From positions 12,150,930 to 12,214,929 of the forward strand of contig NC_040012.1 in assembly GCF_000972845.2 (NCBI RefSeq): 64,000 bases of DNA. The letters run 5' to 3'. Origin of the DNA: Larimichthys crocea. Its lineage: Eukaryota; Chordata; Actinopteri; Sciaenidae. The translations under genes and the position numbers were made by a program. Each line of letters begins with the position of its first letter. Position 1 is the first letter of the stretch. The notes under the pieces were generated by a model. It did no database searches. It saw only the letters and a program-made list of their open reading frames with translations, and was not told the DNA's origin. Shown here in pieces: positions 13,038 through 24,745 of the stretch.

Positions 13038-15170
13038 GCAATGGACAACTGAAAGATGCTCTAAGCTGCGATTTGAAGTTTCTACATAAAAGGTTGAGCT
13101 ATTGAATAATTGGCAGTGGAAAAAAAGACATCAAAATGTCTGGCAAATCGAAGTTTAAAGATAATTCATAAAGAAGTGTGGAATTCACCGGTGCCCAAGT
13201 CTTAAGGGACCGTGAAACGAGTAGCCAATATCCACATGTTATACACACCGCCTGTTTCCAATAATATTACCCTTGCGGGTGATGACAGGTTGAAAAGTGA
13301 TTTACCTGAGCTGGCTTTTATTACAAATCTTTCTTGCACCAGTCCCTCTGCTACTTAAGGAATCAGGCTCGCTTCATTGTTGAACTGAAACCCAGTACTA
13401 AATACCATAGATGGCTTCCAACTGTTTTTGACGCTCATGATAAAGATAGATGAGGTGAAATTGCACAGAGGATTTGCAACTGGCACTGTCACGAAAAAAT
13501 GATTTACTCTGTTTGAAGATGAAAGTTAAAGTTTAATTCTTGCAAACGTAATAAAAGTTCCCCAAACACAGTGCAAACTGTGTAAAACAAATAAAATCGA
13601 CATTAAAAATGAACTAAAAGTAAACAAGAAAATTAATAAACAAAATGTAAAATCTGCAGTTGGCATTTTGTGTTTAGCCATGACAGCAAATTGTCTTCTC
13701 AATTGAATTGTCCTTTGAGAAACAGTTTTTTTTTTCCACCGGTGGCTTTTTCATTATTTTCTTTTAGAATCCACATCCAAAGCAGTGTACTTAGTCCATG
13801 TTTTCATAGATTCAGAACCAGTCATCTGGGTTTTGTCTCTCTATTTAATGTGCCAAGGGGGAAGGCAGAGATTGAGGCTGTTCTACCAGGAAATATAGGT
13901 ATCTAATAGATCTACTCCCCACTCGTATTTTGACAGCAATGGCAGGTCTGGTGAACTAATGGCATACTTCTCTTTCTGCCAGGGGGGAGAAATACACCGC
14001 CACAGGGAAAGCCACAATCCTAATAGGCAGCTGGAAAAAGAGAGGCAGACATAAACTACCGCACTGGCTGCTTTCAGAAGAAGAAGAAGAAAAAGAAGAA
14101 GAAGAAGAAGACTCTCTCCACATAACAAATAATGTATGCTGAATTAGGACAGACTTTTATATGATTCATTTTATGTGAGAGGTTAAAACAGGGCAAAATA
14201 TCCACAGATAATCTGAATTCGATCGTATTTCATCGAGACATGTGCTTCCCCTTTCCTGGATTACTGAGGCATGTAATAAAACACACACTGTTTGACTTGC
14301 TTCCTCTGAACCCTAGAGCCCCTAGAAATGGTGTTTAAGGTGATGTGAATGCTTATGAATTTCATATTAAAGAAAGGGAGTGAAAAGCCAAAGCGGGCAA
14401 AGTAAAAAAAGACTAAAAGACTGGAGGATTACAGGACTTCTAACACTGCAACTGCATCATTCATAAAGTTAGGGATTCATATTTGCATGAAAGCATCATC
14501 ATATTATTTTAATACAACTGTGGTTTTAGAGATGAATTTGTTGCATTGCCTGACAGCAAAGAAGTAAAGGCTCCAAAACTGGAAAATCATTCGGCAGTGC
14601 TCATAGACTGCGGTAGTTTTTCTAAAATAAAATAGTAGGTCATAGGATCTCCAGGGATTCTTATCTTTAAATTAAATCATTTCACTGTTTAGAATTACAA
14701 GAAACAGTCCGTAGAGGAGACTTTAATAAACCTAATGGAAGCAAGTATCATTAAAAACAGGATTCAGACAATTAATTTGATGAAACAAAGCCTGGGCGTC
14801 GAGCCAGAAGAGTGAGAGCATTAGAGGGGTTACTGCTGGGTGACTCAACAACGTACTGAGATTTCAAATAAATCAATAACATACATAAATGGACGAAATT
14901 ACAACCTTTTTACCAGGGCTATTATTATTTTTTTTCTAAATGCAAAAATGTCACCCTTGAGATCTTAATTGTTCTAATTATTTAACATATAATTGCTGTT
15001 GTCTGAACATGTGGAATTCAGGTGTCAATGTAGTTTTTGATAATTAATGGTCTCTGCAGTATTTAGGGAGGCAAGGGAGAGACAAAAAGAGAAGAAAAAA
15101 CAGCTGTGTTTCATAAGAGAAAGACCAGAATTTAAAGCATGCTTGATTTGAGAGCCCATGAATTACTTTT
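13038..15170. other. Intergenic with an (AAG)n tract; no gene seen
   Basis: Noncoding. It contains (AAG)n at 14,078-14,110 (with an AAAA interruption) and a T run at 13,724-13,734. No coding exon was recognised. Confidence 0.55.
14078..14110. repeat. (AAG)n microsatellite
   Basis: About 10 AAG units with one AAAAAG interruption. It produces an artefactual poly-Leu frame on the minus strand. Confidence 0.95.
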
Positions 15171-15174
15171 CTCT

Positions 15175-15175
<1 letters not shown>

Positions 15176-15210
<35 letters not shown>

Positions 15211-15268
15211 TGTGTGTGTGTGTGTGTGTGTTTATGTGTGTGTGTGTGTTTGTGTGTGTTTGTGTGTG
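15176..15268. repeat. Compound (GT)n microsatellite
   Basis: About 93 bp of GT repeats with interruptions (C at about 15,210; TTTA at about 15,231; several TTTG variants). Confidence 0.97.
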
Positions 15269-15487
15269 GCCTTCATACCGGCCTCTCGTGTGCTGGAGTG
15301 CAGAGCATGAAATGGCTCTAAATTGGCTGTGTTTGCCCTTTAGAGGAGTGCTCTTTTGAGATCATATCCTAATCCCTCAGAGAGGCGGTCCACAGGGTCG
15401 CTGCTTATTCAATTAAGTCCGAAGCCATGGCTCTAAACATGGTAGGGCAAGAAAGAGTGTGAGAAAATGTAGAGATAGAGGATGGTG

Positions 15488-15490
<3 letters not shown>

Positions 15491-15531
<41 letters not shown>
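15491..15531. repeat. (TG)n microsatellite
   Basis: About 20 uninterrupted TG dinucleotides, 220 bp after the compound GT tract. Confidence 0.97.
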
Positions 15532-15532
<1 letters not shown>

Positions 15533-17555
15533 GGAGGTGATGGTGTAGAGCTGCATGCTTTTATATCAAATATTTACACACCCATTCTCTGTCTGTCTTT
15601 TATTATGTAGGACTGAAGAAGCAGGAGTCAGCTGAGACAAGTCTATGAAAGGCTGAAAATATTTTGTCATATGAAGTTGTTGCTATGAAGTGTAGATGAG
15701 GTCTACTGCCAGAGGGTGGCGCCTGTATGACATCTCATGAGTAGGTGTTAATAACTATGGGAGTTTGATAAAAGGGACACGAGAGGCTGTGGCCCATTCC
15801 AGAGGGGTCATCACTAAGCTTGAAGCCCAAACCACACACCCTGAGGCAGCTGTTCAGTTACCTGAAGCCCCAGTCACAGCTTTGGAGTTCAAATCCCTGC
15901 AAAGTCATCAAGTTCTTCCTCCTCTGTAAAAAAAAAAACATGCATGCACAATAAAAACTTCACCATTAGTCAACAAATTTATTGCATTCATAAGGAAAAT
16001 TTGCAAAAGGCAGCAGCAACATGCAGCTAAATATTACATGTCTGTGGTAGAGATTAAGGAGAAGGAGCAAATACTATATATCAGTATAGTATTATCATAT
16101 ACATGTATTAATAATCTAAAATAATATAAAAGTAACACCAGCCCAAGGTGAACTTTCAGGCACTTTTGCCTCTATAACCTTTGCAAGCAGTGAAAACTTT
16201 ATGAAGCGCGTGTTCAATGTACAGACTAACAATAAGGAGTGATGAGAAAAACTCCAGAAAAGTAAGACAAATATTTTATAACAGTTGTTACACTGTAATT
16301 TTGATCCCCTCCAAATGATTCAGATGATCCAAACCTGGTGTGAAACATACCAGAGCACTGCTGTTTCAGGGCCCTAGTGGGCTGTTGTCAGGGGGCACCC
16401 ATGGTTCATGGTTCTGAAATTAATGGACAGGCTGCTGGCTGCCATGATGACCAGAAGGAACTTTTCTTTATATACAATTTGAATCATACATGTGCAGTTT
16501 TGACCACCATCCAAGCATCATTCAAAAGGGTAATAATACAATTTTATGTGAGTGCGGAGGCTATCACCCCATGAATCACCGTACAAGGTGTAAAACATTA
16601 ATAAAAAACACTTCTTTGGGAATGGTAAATGTTAAAATTACCGTGCACATAAATTTAACAAACCATTAAATGTGTAATTCAAGCAATGTGCACATTTCAG
16701 AGCAAATTCATCTATCATACTTTGTGCGTGCTTGCGCTTTTGTTCTGTTGTGGGTTAAACTTCGTTCTTATTTCAATGAAAATGTAATAGATAAGAAAAA
16801 AGATGAAAATCTGTGAAGCTTATTCGCCAAACTGAGGATGCACTGATATCCTGGATGGTGACCTGGCAGATGAACTGAAGCCAAGTCACAGCTGAAACAG
16901 AAGCAATGAACAGTTGAAACAGCTGGTTGAAGCAGTTGAGGAAATGAACACCTGTGCGTCTTAATTCATTTCGTGTCATCAAACAACTGCAAAGACAAAA
17001 CGTCTTGACAACTCTGGGAGCGTTATCAGCCACAAGTATTGACATGAGTATGGAGAAGATAGTCCAATATTGGTTTATTTGTTATTATATTTAAGAAATA
17101 GGGGAAAGGTTCAAGCAAAGCATCCCATTTTGAGTAAAAAACCTTCAATATTCCTACAAACTCTTATTCTCAGATCTGGATCTGATTTTCACTGCTCTGC
17201 CTCCTCCTTTGTCCTCGGGGGGAAAAAAAGAGGAATATTTCTGTGTTACGGTGATCTGATAGACAGTGACACTTAGACTAAACAAGGTGGAGGTGATGAC
17301 AGGAGCTGTGGAATCCAAGTGTGGAGAGCTCGCCCCGCCAACATTGCTTGTCACTCTGGAGGTTTACTGGCTGTGACATTAGGTGCCACGTGTACAACTA
17401 CATCCACCACAAGCCCTGTTGTCCTGACCACCATCGTGCTTGTAACTATCTCAGTTTTGCACTGCTTCAAGCAAACCTTCAACCTGTGCACGTTTTAATG
17501 CAGCACCAGTCGATTTTTTTTTCCATATTAAAGTGACTATAATCAAGATCACATC
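15532..17555. other. Intergenic, no gene seen
   Basis: Noncoding by inspection; short A runs near 15,927. Nothing recognisable. Confidence 0.5.
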
Positions 17556-17559
17556 ATTA

Positions 17560-17995
17560 CTTCAACGAACGTGGTCACTCGTAGTGACCACAGATGACCC
17601 CTACTGACTGTAGATTCCCTTCAGCTCTACAGAGACGCTCTCAAGTGTCTTTTAGCTCATTGTTTTGGATTTATAGCCGTTTATAACGTTGCTGTTTTTG
17701 CTCACTCTCGCTGCTCTCTTAACGTCATTTTCAGACGCAGCAAAAAAAAAAAAAAAGTTGTAGAAACACATTGTGTTCAGCACCAAACAGCAGACAAGGT
17801 TAGTGACTATCCTCAGCATTTAGCAGCTAAAGAGTCAGATATTTTTTTAGCGTGGGTTTTTTAGGCACTGAAAACAGCACTAAAAGAAGAGTAAATATTG
17901 GAATTACCCTCATCAGGTGACAGGAAGCACAACTTCAAATGAATGCTAAAGTTGCTCCAAGTCTGCTGGATGTGTAAATAGGCAACGGTTTCCCA
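17560..17995 (+). repeat. Dispersed fish repeat, copy 1
   Basis: Contains TTTTAGCTCATTGTTTTGG (17,650-17,668), AGCACCAAACAG (17,779-17,790), TTTAGCAGCTAAAGAG, and AGTCTGCTGGATGTGTAAAT near the right end. I recognise this order from a widespread percomorph repeat. AGCACCAAACAG and the following words recur at 23,247 onward. A poly-A run of 15 lies at about 17,742-17,756. Confidence 0.65.
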
Positions 17996-18185
17996 TATCA
18001 ACTCAACACTTTTGTTGCCAAGTGGCCAAAAAAAAAAAAAAAAAAAAAGGGAAGAATTGGTTAATGCAAGTTTAAAGTCTGGCTTTTTGAGTGATATGCT
18101 TGATTCCTTTTTTCCTTTTTTTTATCCACTGATAAATCACTCAGATGATGAGCAGTCAGTTTCATTTTATTACTACAGAGATGGT

Positions 18186-18245
18186 GTATTTAGCATAGCA
18201 CATGGACAGGAAGTAGGGGGAAACAGCTCGCCTTGCTCTATCAAT
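18186..18245 (+). repeat. Diverged 'TTAGCATA...GGGGGAAACAGCT' fish repeat fragment
   Basis: TTTAGCATAGCACATGG then GGAAGTAGGGGGAAACAGCT and CGCCTTGCTCTATC match, with changes, the core of the common fish repeat whose better-preserved copy lies at 63,713-63,855. Poly-T (18,245-18,264) follows. Confidence 0.5.
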
Positions 18246-18299
18246 TTTTTTTTTTTTTTTTTTTACACATGGTATCTTGTATCTTGTGCAGAAATATAA

Positions 18300-20305
18300 A
18301 TCTTTGAAAATTTCAGTTCAGGAGTGTGTCCAGCTATTTCTTTCCTGTCCTTAATCATAGACTCAAGGCAGCTGCTCTCCTTATCTTCACTAAATGGATG
18401 ACGATAAACTCAAAGGTAGTCATGCATTGTTTTGTTTTTTTGGTTGTAAACCATTCAGTTACTTACATTACTAATTTGAAACAGAAATATCTTTTAAAAT
18501 GAAATGTGACATTAAACAAGTTTGTCATATGAACATAATGTGAAAATGCCGTGAGTCATTTTATCTACCACGTTGCAGATACACACTCTACAACACAACT
18601 CTAAAACTTTCACTGGCAATAGATTTGTTTTCACGTTTTTTGCAACAAAACACAACTGACTACAAAATTTGTAACGTATTAGTAATTTCTTGGAATTCAG
18701 CACCATTGTTTGTTTGTGGAAGAGCCACATGTGACCTCCACATTGATTTAACTAATCCTGCAGATAGAATTTGTAGCAGTTAACAAGTTTCTATGGACAG
18801 TTTTCTTCTGCTATAAAACACGAGACAAATCTACCATTTCAGCCTTTCAACTCTGCACGCACTGACCCTTTCATTCTCAAAACATACATATCAGTGGAAT
18901 ATCACTTTAAAAAAAAATCAGCTTTCCTTCTCAGTTCTTTTATTTCTCTGACATACTGTATATTGCAAGTGCCTGTTTCCAAAAATGTTCTATTTTTAAT
19001 CACTTCATGTGTCTTGAAAAACAAGCACAGGATAACTCAAGTCTTTATGTTGCATTAACCCAACTTGAGGCTGGGGCTCAGTACTTTCTTTGGCAAATGA
19101 TTGCAGTGTTAGGCACATTTTTTTACCCAGCTGAATAAAAGACGAAACCTCATTCAGATGAGGTACAAATGAGTGTGGTACAACAGAGCCAACTGAGAGT
19201 TCCCGTGCTGCGGTGGGGGCCGTCCTGCAGCCAACCAGTCTTTCAGCAAGCCAGCCTCTGTCAGACAAGGCAGTCCAGAGTGCATAGCTTACCGGAAACC
19301 AGGGCAGTTTGATTGAGTTCCTGTTATTGACTGCTTTTTTTGTGGAGAGCAGGTTTCTGCCAGGTTAATTTTTTCCTCTGCCAGCTGTCAGAACACAGAC
19401 TGTACAGAACCGCACACCCAAGCACTCAAGGCCCCACTAACGCAGTCAACTCCAAATAGTCATTTGTCATCCAATGGCAAGCATGCAATATTTGATAAGC
19501 AAAACTCTGAATGTTCCCTTTGCTACATATATAGTACTATTGTGCTAAAGGATATTTGTCTGCATGTCCTACTGTGGCTTCTGTGTACTCTGGAGCAGGA
19601 AGCCCATAGCATCCCTCAGACAGTAAATCAGCCTGGGGATTGGGATGCTCCTGTTCAGAGGAGGGCTAACTATGTGGGATGGAAGCTGTGGAGGTTAGGC
19701 GGTGAGAGGTAATGCATTGTTTGGCCCCTGTCCCAGCCCATAGTGAGGCCGGTGCTGGCTGGAAAGCTTGAAAGATGTGTTTGTTGTACAATAAGTTGTA
19801 GCACCACTGCCATCTGGGTAAAGACCTTCGGTCAGCGCTGCACAGACGTGTGTGTGGTTCTCTGTGCCAGAAATAATAATAATAAAACAAAGAGGCCCAT
19901 TCATTCCTCCTCCCCCAAGATGAATTTACCGCAGTAATGATATTAGAGGTTCAGAGAGGATTAGCAAAGTAGCAGACTTTTTTCTTTTAATGTCACGGCT
20001 GAGGGCATCCAACATCCTTAAATCCATTTGAAAAGGGACCCGGTGGATAGAAATTAAACATGCATCATATCTTTAACAGCTGCTCAAGCTGAGATGCCTG
20101 TATAGAAAGTCAGTCTTCCTGTGGTGTGACATTTATGTCACCTTTGGAAATGAAAGCAGTGTCTTATCATCTTCACAAACCTGTTCAGAAAAATGGAAAA
20201 AGAGTTGGGCTTTTACCGAGGTGAAATGAGGTAGTCAGACTTCTACTTTTTAAAATCTTAGTAGTTAACTAAACAAGCCTGTCTACACATAAATACAAAG
20301 ATAAT
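18300..20305. other. Intergenic, no gene seen
   Basis: Noncoding by inspection. No exon-like open frame with splice sites and no repeat that I recognise. Confidence 0.5.
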
Positions 20306-20308
20306 GTG

Positions 20309-20802
20309 CAGTGGTGGAATGTAACTAAGTACATTTGCCCATGTACTGTACTTAAGTGCAAATTCAAACTTGAGCATTTTCATTTTATGCGGCTTTATGC
20401 ATAAAACCGTCTTGAATCATTTGGAAAATTCATTGTCACAAAGGTGAAAACAGGTATCTTTTTTTTATAAAACTCATAAAAAGAATTCCCTTTAGAGATA
20501 CCGTACATTGTTCTCACAAGAATGTGACAAACATGCTGATCTTACAGAATATGATGTATGTATGATGCTATAGATTAAATCACCCAACAGAATATAACGT
20601 GGTTCAAATGAGCTCAAATGCAGCAGTAATATTAATCCAAATCATATAATCAATATAAATCAAACACTGACAGGGACCATTTTGCTGCAGAATAATCACT
20701 TTTACTTACTTACCTACTTTAAGTCAAGTAAGGTTTTGAAGTGTGTTTACTTGTAGTTTCACAGTGTTGTATACTTTTACTTAAGTAAAGAATCTTAAAT
20801 CT
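20309..20802 (+). mobile_element. hAT-type non-autonomous element remnant, copy B
   Basis: Left end CAGTGGTGGAATGTAACTAA (20,309-20,328) followed by GTACATTTGCCCATGTACTG and TACTTAAGTGC matches the left terminus of the same family as the 12.5-13.0 kb copy. Internal AGTAATATTAATCC, CTGACAGGGACCATTTTGC and the right-side ACTTTTACTTAAGTAAAG (20,773-20,790) are shared family words. The final CCACCACTG is degraded. Same orientation as copy A; no coding capacity. Confidence 0.82.
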
Positions 20803-23049
20803 TTAATACCGAAATGGGATAACGCTTCTTTACTCACTGTCATCTACAGGTGAGACACATCATATTCCACAGATTTCTGGTTTCCATTTTATATGTCTAG
20901 ACAAACAACCCCCTCTTCCACTCCCTCCCTCCACCCTTATCCACATCCTCTTCCGGCTACCGTCTGTATTTAGTGAGTCAAGTCTGATATGAAGACTCCT
21001 ATGAACTGCTGAAAACTCAGCTGGGTAAAAGGAGGATTGTGAGGTGTTTTTTCCACTGAGGCTCTGTCTGAAATTTCTATATTTTTTCATATATTTTCAT
21101 AGATTTTACACCATTTCATTTTAGTGTTCAAGACTTTTTTGACATTTATCATGAAGAGAGTTTGATCATGTGGGAAATCAGCAGCTAGACAAAAATACAT
21201 TTATTAAAAACTTATCAACATTTAAAAATGAAGTCATAATTGCAGATGACATATCGGCTTATTAGAAAGTGAGAAACTCATGACCTCGGCTTGACCTTTA
21301 ATAATCAATTTCTACAGTGCTGCATGTCACCCTTACTTCCAGTTTTCCTGTGTGTTATCCAAAATAAAAGCACAAAACATTTTTATAAAATGAACTAGTA
21401 GAAAAGTAACTTATTTAGTGTTTTTATGACAGGATCGTAAACAGGGAAATTATTTTAATTTAAACACAAGGTTAGATATAAACCGCATCATTCATTATTA
21501 AGCAATATCCGTGAAAGTTATTTAAATGTAACGCCATCATTGTTGCATTACAACATGTCATAAGAGGGGTCTTTACTGATGCTGTATTGATTTGGAGGCA
21601 TCGTGAAGCCACCTGTCAGCAAACACAGCAATCCATTAAGAGCTACCCAGTGGTGCTGATTGCTTTGCCCCTGACCCCAGCTGCTTGTTTACTCAGGGCA
21701 TGGTTGCCAGTGGGGGACGTGATGGGGGTGGAGAGGAATAATTTGAATTCCATCGAGTGGAGTGAGGGGTACAGGTCCTTTTCCACCACCTTCTATCCCT
21801 TCCACCCATACTCACACAAACACCCAGTCAGTCTCTGTGTGATGGGCTGAAGCCAGGCTCTTGACACACTGCCGGCCCACTGCCTGCCTGCCTGGGTAGA
21901 GCAGGGATGTGTTGATACAGCTGGGGTAGGCAGAGGTGCCGAGAAGTCAAGTGACTTGACCGGGGTCAAAGCACCTCTCTCTCTCACACACACACACATG
22001 ATCACATGTGCTCAGACTCACAGCACACACAGATACACTATGTCTTCATCATCTTTCTTTGCAGGGATAAATTTCTCCTCAGACAAGTTTTATTGTCTGC
22101 ACTGCTTCAGCTTTGCTCAGGAATGTGTTTATGAAACACCCTCAGACTGCCTGTTCTTCCTTCCTCTGTGGATTACACTAACTTTTCAACATGGGCACAC
22201 TTTTAAGTCTACCTCAGGTCTCACCTTTCTTGTTTCTATAGTTGACTTAATCTTTGTGAGAGCCAAGAACAGCTCAGGAAGGCAAATAGACCACAAAGGA
22301 AGCCAATATCCTTCTCACTGCTGGGTCTTTTTAATGTTTTGCTTGAATCGTCGACCAGTAGGAGGTGCATTGTATAGCGAGTAGCAGCCTTATCATCAAT
22401 AAAGTGCATGTTTTTGACTGCTGGTGCACAATTATTGCTTCCTTCTACCTTTAATCTTTTCCAACAGATTTATTACGGGTTTAAATGAGGAGGTTCATAT
22501 GCTAAGCTGTCTTGTTCCTTCTTTTTCTTTCCAGTCGTGCCCTGTGGAAGAAGGGATAATATTTCAGACAGCTCCCAGAGCACCCCAGCGCCAGCCTGGT
22601 TCTCTACCCTGCCCGGTTCTCCATCTCTATCTGTCTGAGGTTGTGTTAGGCTGACTGCTCTTCGCTGTTCTGACAGGGTAGGAGCGTGTTTCCACCTCAT
22701 GAGTCAGCCCGCGGAGGGCCAGGTGTTTTTAATCCAAACTCCGAACAGTCCCTGAAGAAGATTGATGAGCCTTGTTATATATGTCCAGACAAATAGCAAC
22801 TGCACTCAGCCATGCCAGACGGCACACATACTCTCTCTCTCTCTCCGTTAATAGGTGTGCTTTTGAGTGAATTATTGAGTGACTGAGTGAGGGAATGAGT
22901 GAAGGGTTGTATGTAAACATGTACCTGCGAGAGCGTGTGTGACGGGTGTGTGCCTCCTTGTGTAGGTGTCAGTACGGGGCAAAAATATGTTTCACTCAAA
23001 CTGAAAAGAATCCTCTTCTCAGGTCACATGACTTCCTAAAGAAATTCTA

Positions 23050-23050
<1 letters not shown>
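20803..23050. other. Intergenic, no gene seen
   Basis: Noncoding. A short CT/CA tract at about 21,977-21,998 and reiterated GAGTGA words near 22,866-22,905 are simple sequence. The 142-codon frame at 21,956-22,384 starts in the CA tract and lacks motifs. Confidence 0.5.
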
Positions 23051-23089
<39 letters not shown>

Positions 23090-23090
23090 A
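23051..23090. repeat. (GAAA)n microsatellite
   Basis: Ten AGAA/GAAA units without interruption. Confidence 0.97.
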
Positions 23091-23234
23091 TTACTAAGAG
23101 CTACAGCCATGCAATCAGTTGTATGATGCTCTGCTTACAGGAATACAAGTGCTTCAAGCTAAATCCTAACATCAAGATTCTAAGAGTAATTCAGCTTTCT
23201 GTACTTTAAAGCACAAGTACACTAAAAAAAAGTA

Positions 23235-23355
23235 CACTCCCTGCTTAGCACCAAACAGTCAATGCATTTAACGACTAAAAGTGAGCATAGTGGAGCATTT
23301 AACTGCTAAAATGCCATTTCTCTAAGGAGTTGGTAGAGACCAAAAACAGAGCTAC
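23235..23355 (+). repeat. Dispersed fish repeat, copy 2 (partial)
   Basis: AGCACCAAACAG (23,247-23,258), GTGGAGCATTTAACTGCTAA (23,291-23,310) and GAGACCAAAAACAGAGCTA (near 23,336-23,355) are ordered words of the family present at 17.56-18.0 kb. Confidence 0.6.
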
Positions 23356-23374
23356 GAAAGATATTGCAGATTTA

Positions 23375-23612
23375 ATGTTAAGCATGTTCCCAATCAAAGT
23401 TCAGCTTGTTAGCGTGTCCTAATTAGCACTACACAAAATGACACAGATGATGGGACTGTCTTTAGTTTTGCAGATATTCCATTGGAAATAAAGTATTAGA
23501 TAAATTTACCTGATGATGGTGCAATGAAGTCAGAGGACCATAAAAGTTATTAGAATGTCTCATGTTGGAGTTTGAGGAAAAGTCAAGGGATTCATTCTTC
23601 TAGGAACCAGAG
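23375..23612 (+). repeat. Diverged abundant fish repeat (TTAGTTTTGCAGATATT / CTGATGATGG family)
   Basis: The ordered words CTAATTAGCACTA, TTTAGTTTTGCAGATATT, CCTGATGATGGTGCAATGAA and AAGTCAAGGGATTC correspond to a very common fish interspersed repeat as I recall it. It directly abuts the previous repeat, so the two form a composite remnant. Confidence 0.6.
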
Positions 23613-24599
23613 TGGTGGACTGACTGAACAACAGACCACGCCTGGAGTTGTGCCACTAGCATGGCTTAAAAGAAATCTCCCATGGTGAGAAAGGAGCCAC
23701 GCACAAGGTTAAAGGGGCCATACTACCATGTCATTGGGGCCCTATTGTTAACTGTTTTCTTTTTTTTTGAGCTGGGCTGCTGTTTTTGATCACCTATCCC
23801 ATCTGTGACACAGCACGACTGACTTTGTATGAGAGGGAAGTGCTGGCACCAGGCGCTGGGCACTGTGGGGCCTCTGGTCTTATCAGCGACCAGGTCATAA
23901 GGCAGACTGGCGGGGCATATAGGCAGGGACACGTTGGGACAGGAGGAGGGAGACAGAGCGGGAGAGGGGAGGGAGAGTGGATTGTGGGACTGCTCCATAC
24001 TCGGCGGTGTGGGTTTGTTCTCCCGGGGGACCCCTGCTGTGCTGCACAGGCATGCAGAGGGCAGATAACCATGCTAGAGGATGAATAGATGTGAGAACAA
24101 AATAAAAGGGAGAATAACAACACAGGGCAGTCATGTGTACCAAACACAGCGAAAAAGTGGTTTGCTCATTGTTTTTTTGACTATGCCAGTTGTTTTTGAC
24201 GGTGACGCCTTGTTCAAAACATGTCTATCAACTCTTCAGTATTTGAAAGCTGATAGCACATTCAAAACAGAGCAAGAAATGTGTAATAAAAAGGAATCCA
24301 TAAACATTTAGATTAAACTGCACAGGCACATTTGTATTTTGCAACAAAAATGCACTTGTGAGTTTGTGTGTAAATCTCTTACTCTTGGGTGTTTGTGGCG
24401 TACATATTTTACTGGCACAACCTGGTTCTCTTCTGGTCTCACTCTTTATTTTCCAGCCTTTTCTCCGAGTGCCTGCAATTGCTCAGGTTGCTGCTGCAGT
24501 GGAGGACAGGCCCACAGGGAGCCACCACTGTAATGCTAAACTGAGCCGTTTACCACTGTGCCTCTGGTGCCAGCAGGCCTGCCTTGCTTAAAAACACAC

Positions 24600-24745
24600 T
24601 CTCCGAGATATCCTTTCCAGAGTTCAGCTTACTGCACTGCTTAAATGCACCAGTCACCTTATTCAATTAGAGCTTCGTTAGAGGCCATTTGAGCAGCAAT
24701 TAGCTTGATTGTCTGAATGGTGATTTATGGAGCTGAGAGCCGGAT
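24600..24745. promoter_or_regulatory. Candidate conserved noncoding element with paired homeodomain words
   Basis: Two identical CAATTAG words (24,664-24,670 and 24,697-24,703), 33 bp apart, lie in a balanced-composition block with TTAAATGCA (POU-like) upstream. Homeodomain proteins bind TAATT-type cores. The regulatory call is inference from sequence style only. Confidence 0.25.

Noticed and set aside
21956..22384. 142-codon + strand open frame
   Set aside because: Begins in a CT/CA microsatellite; no recognisable domain.
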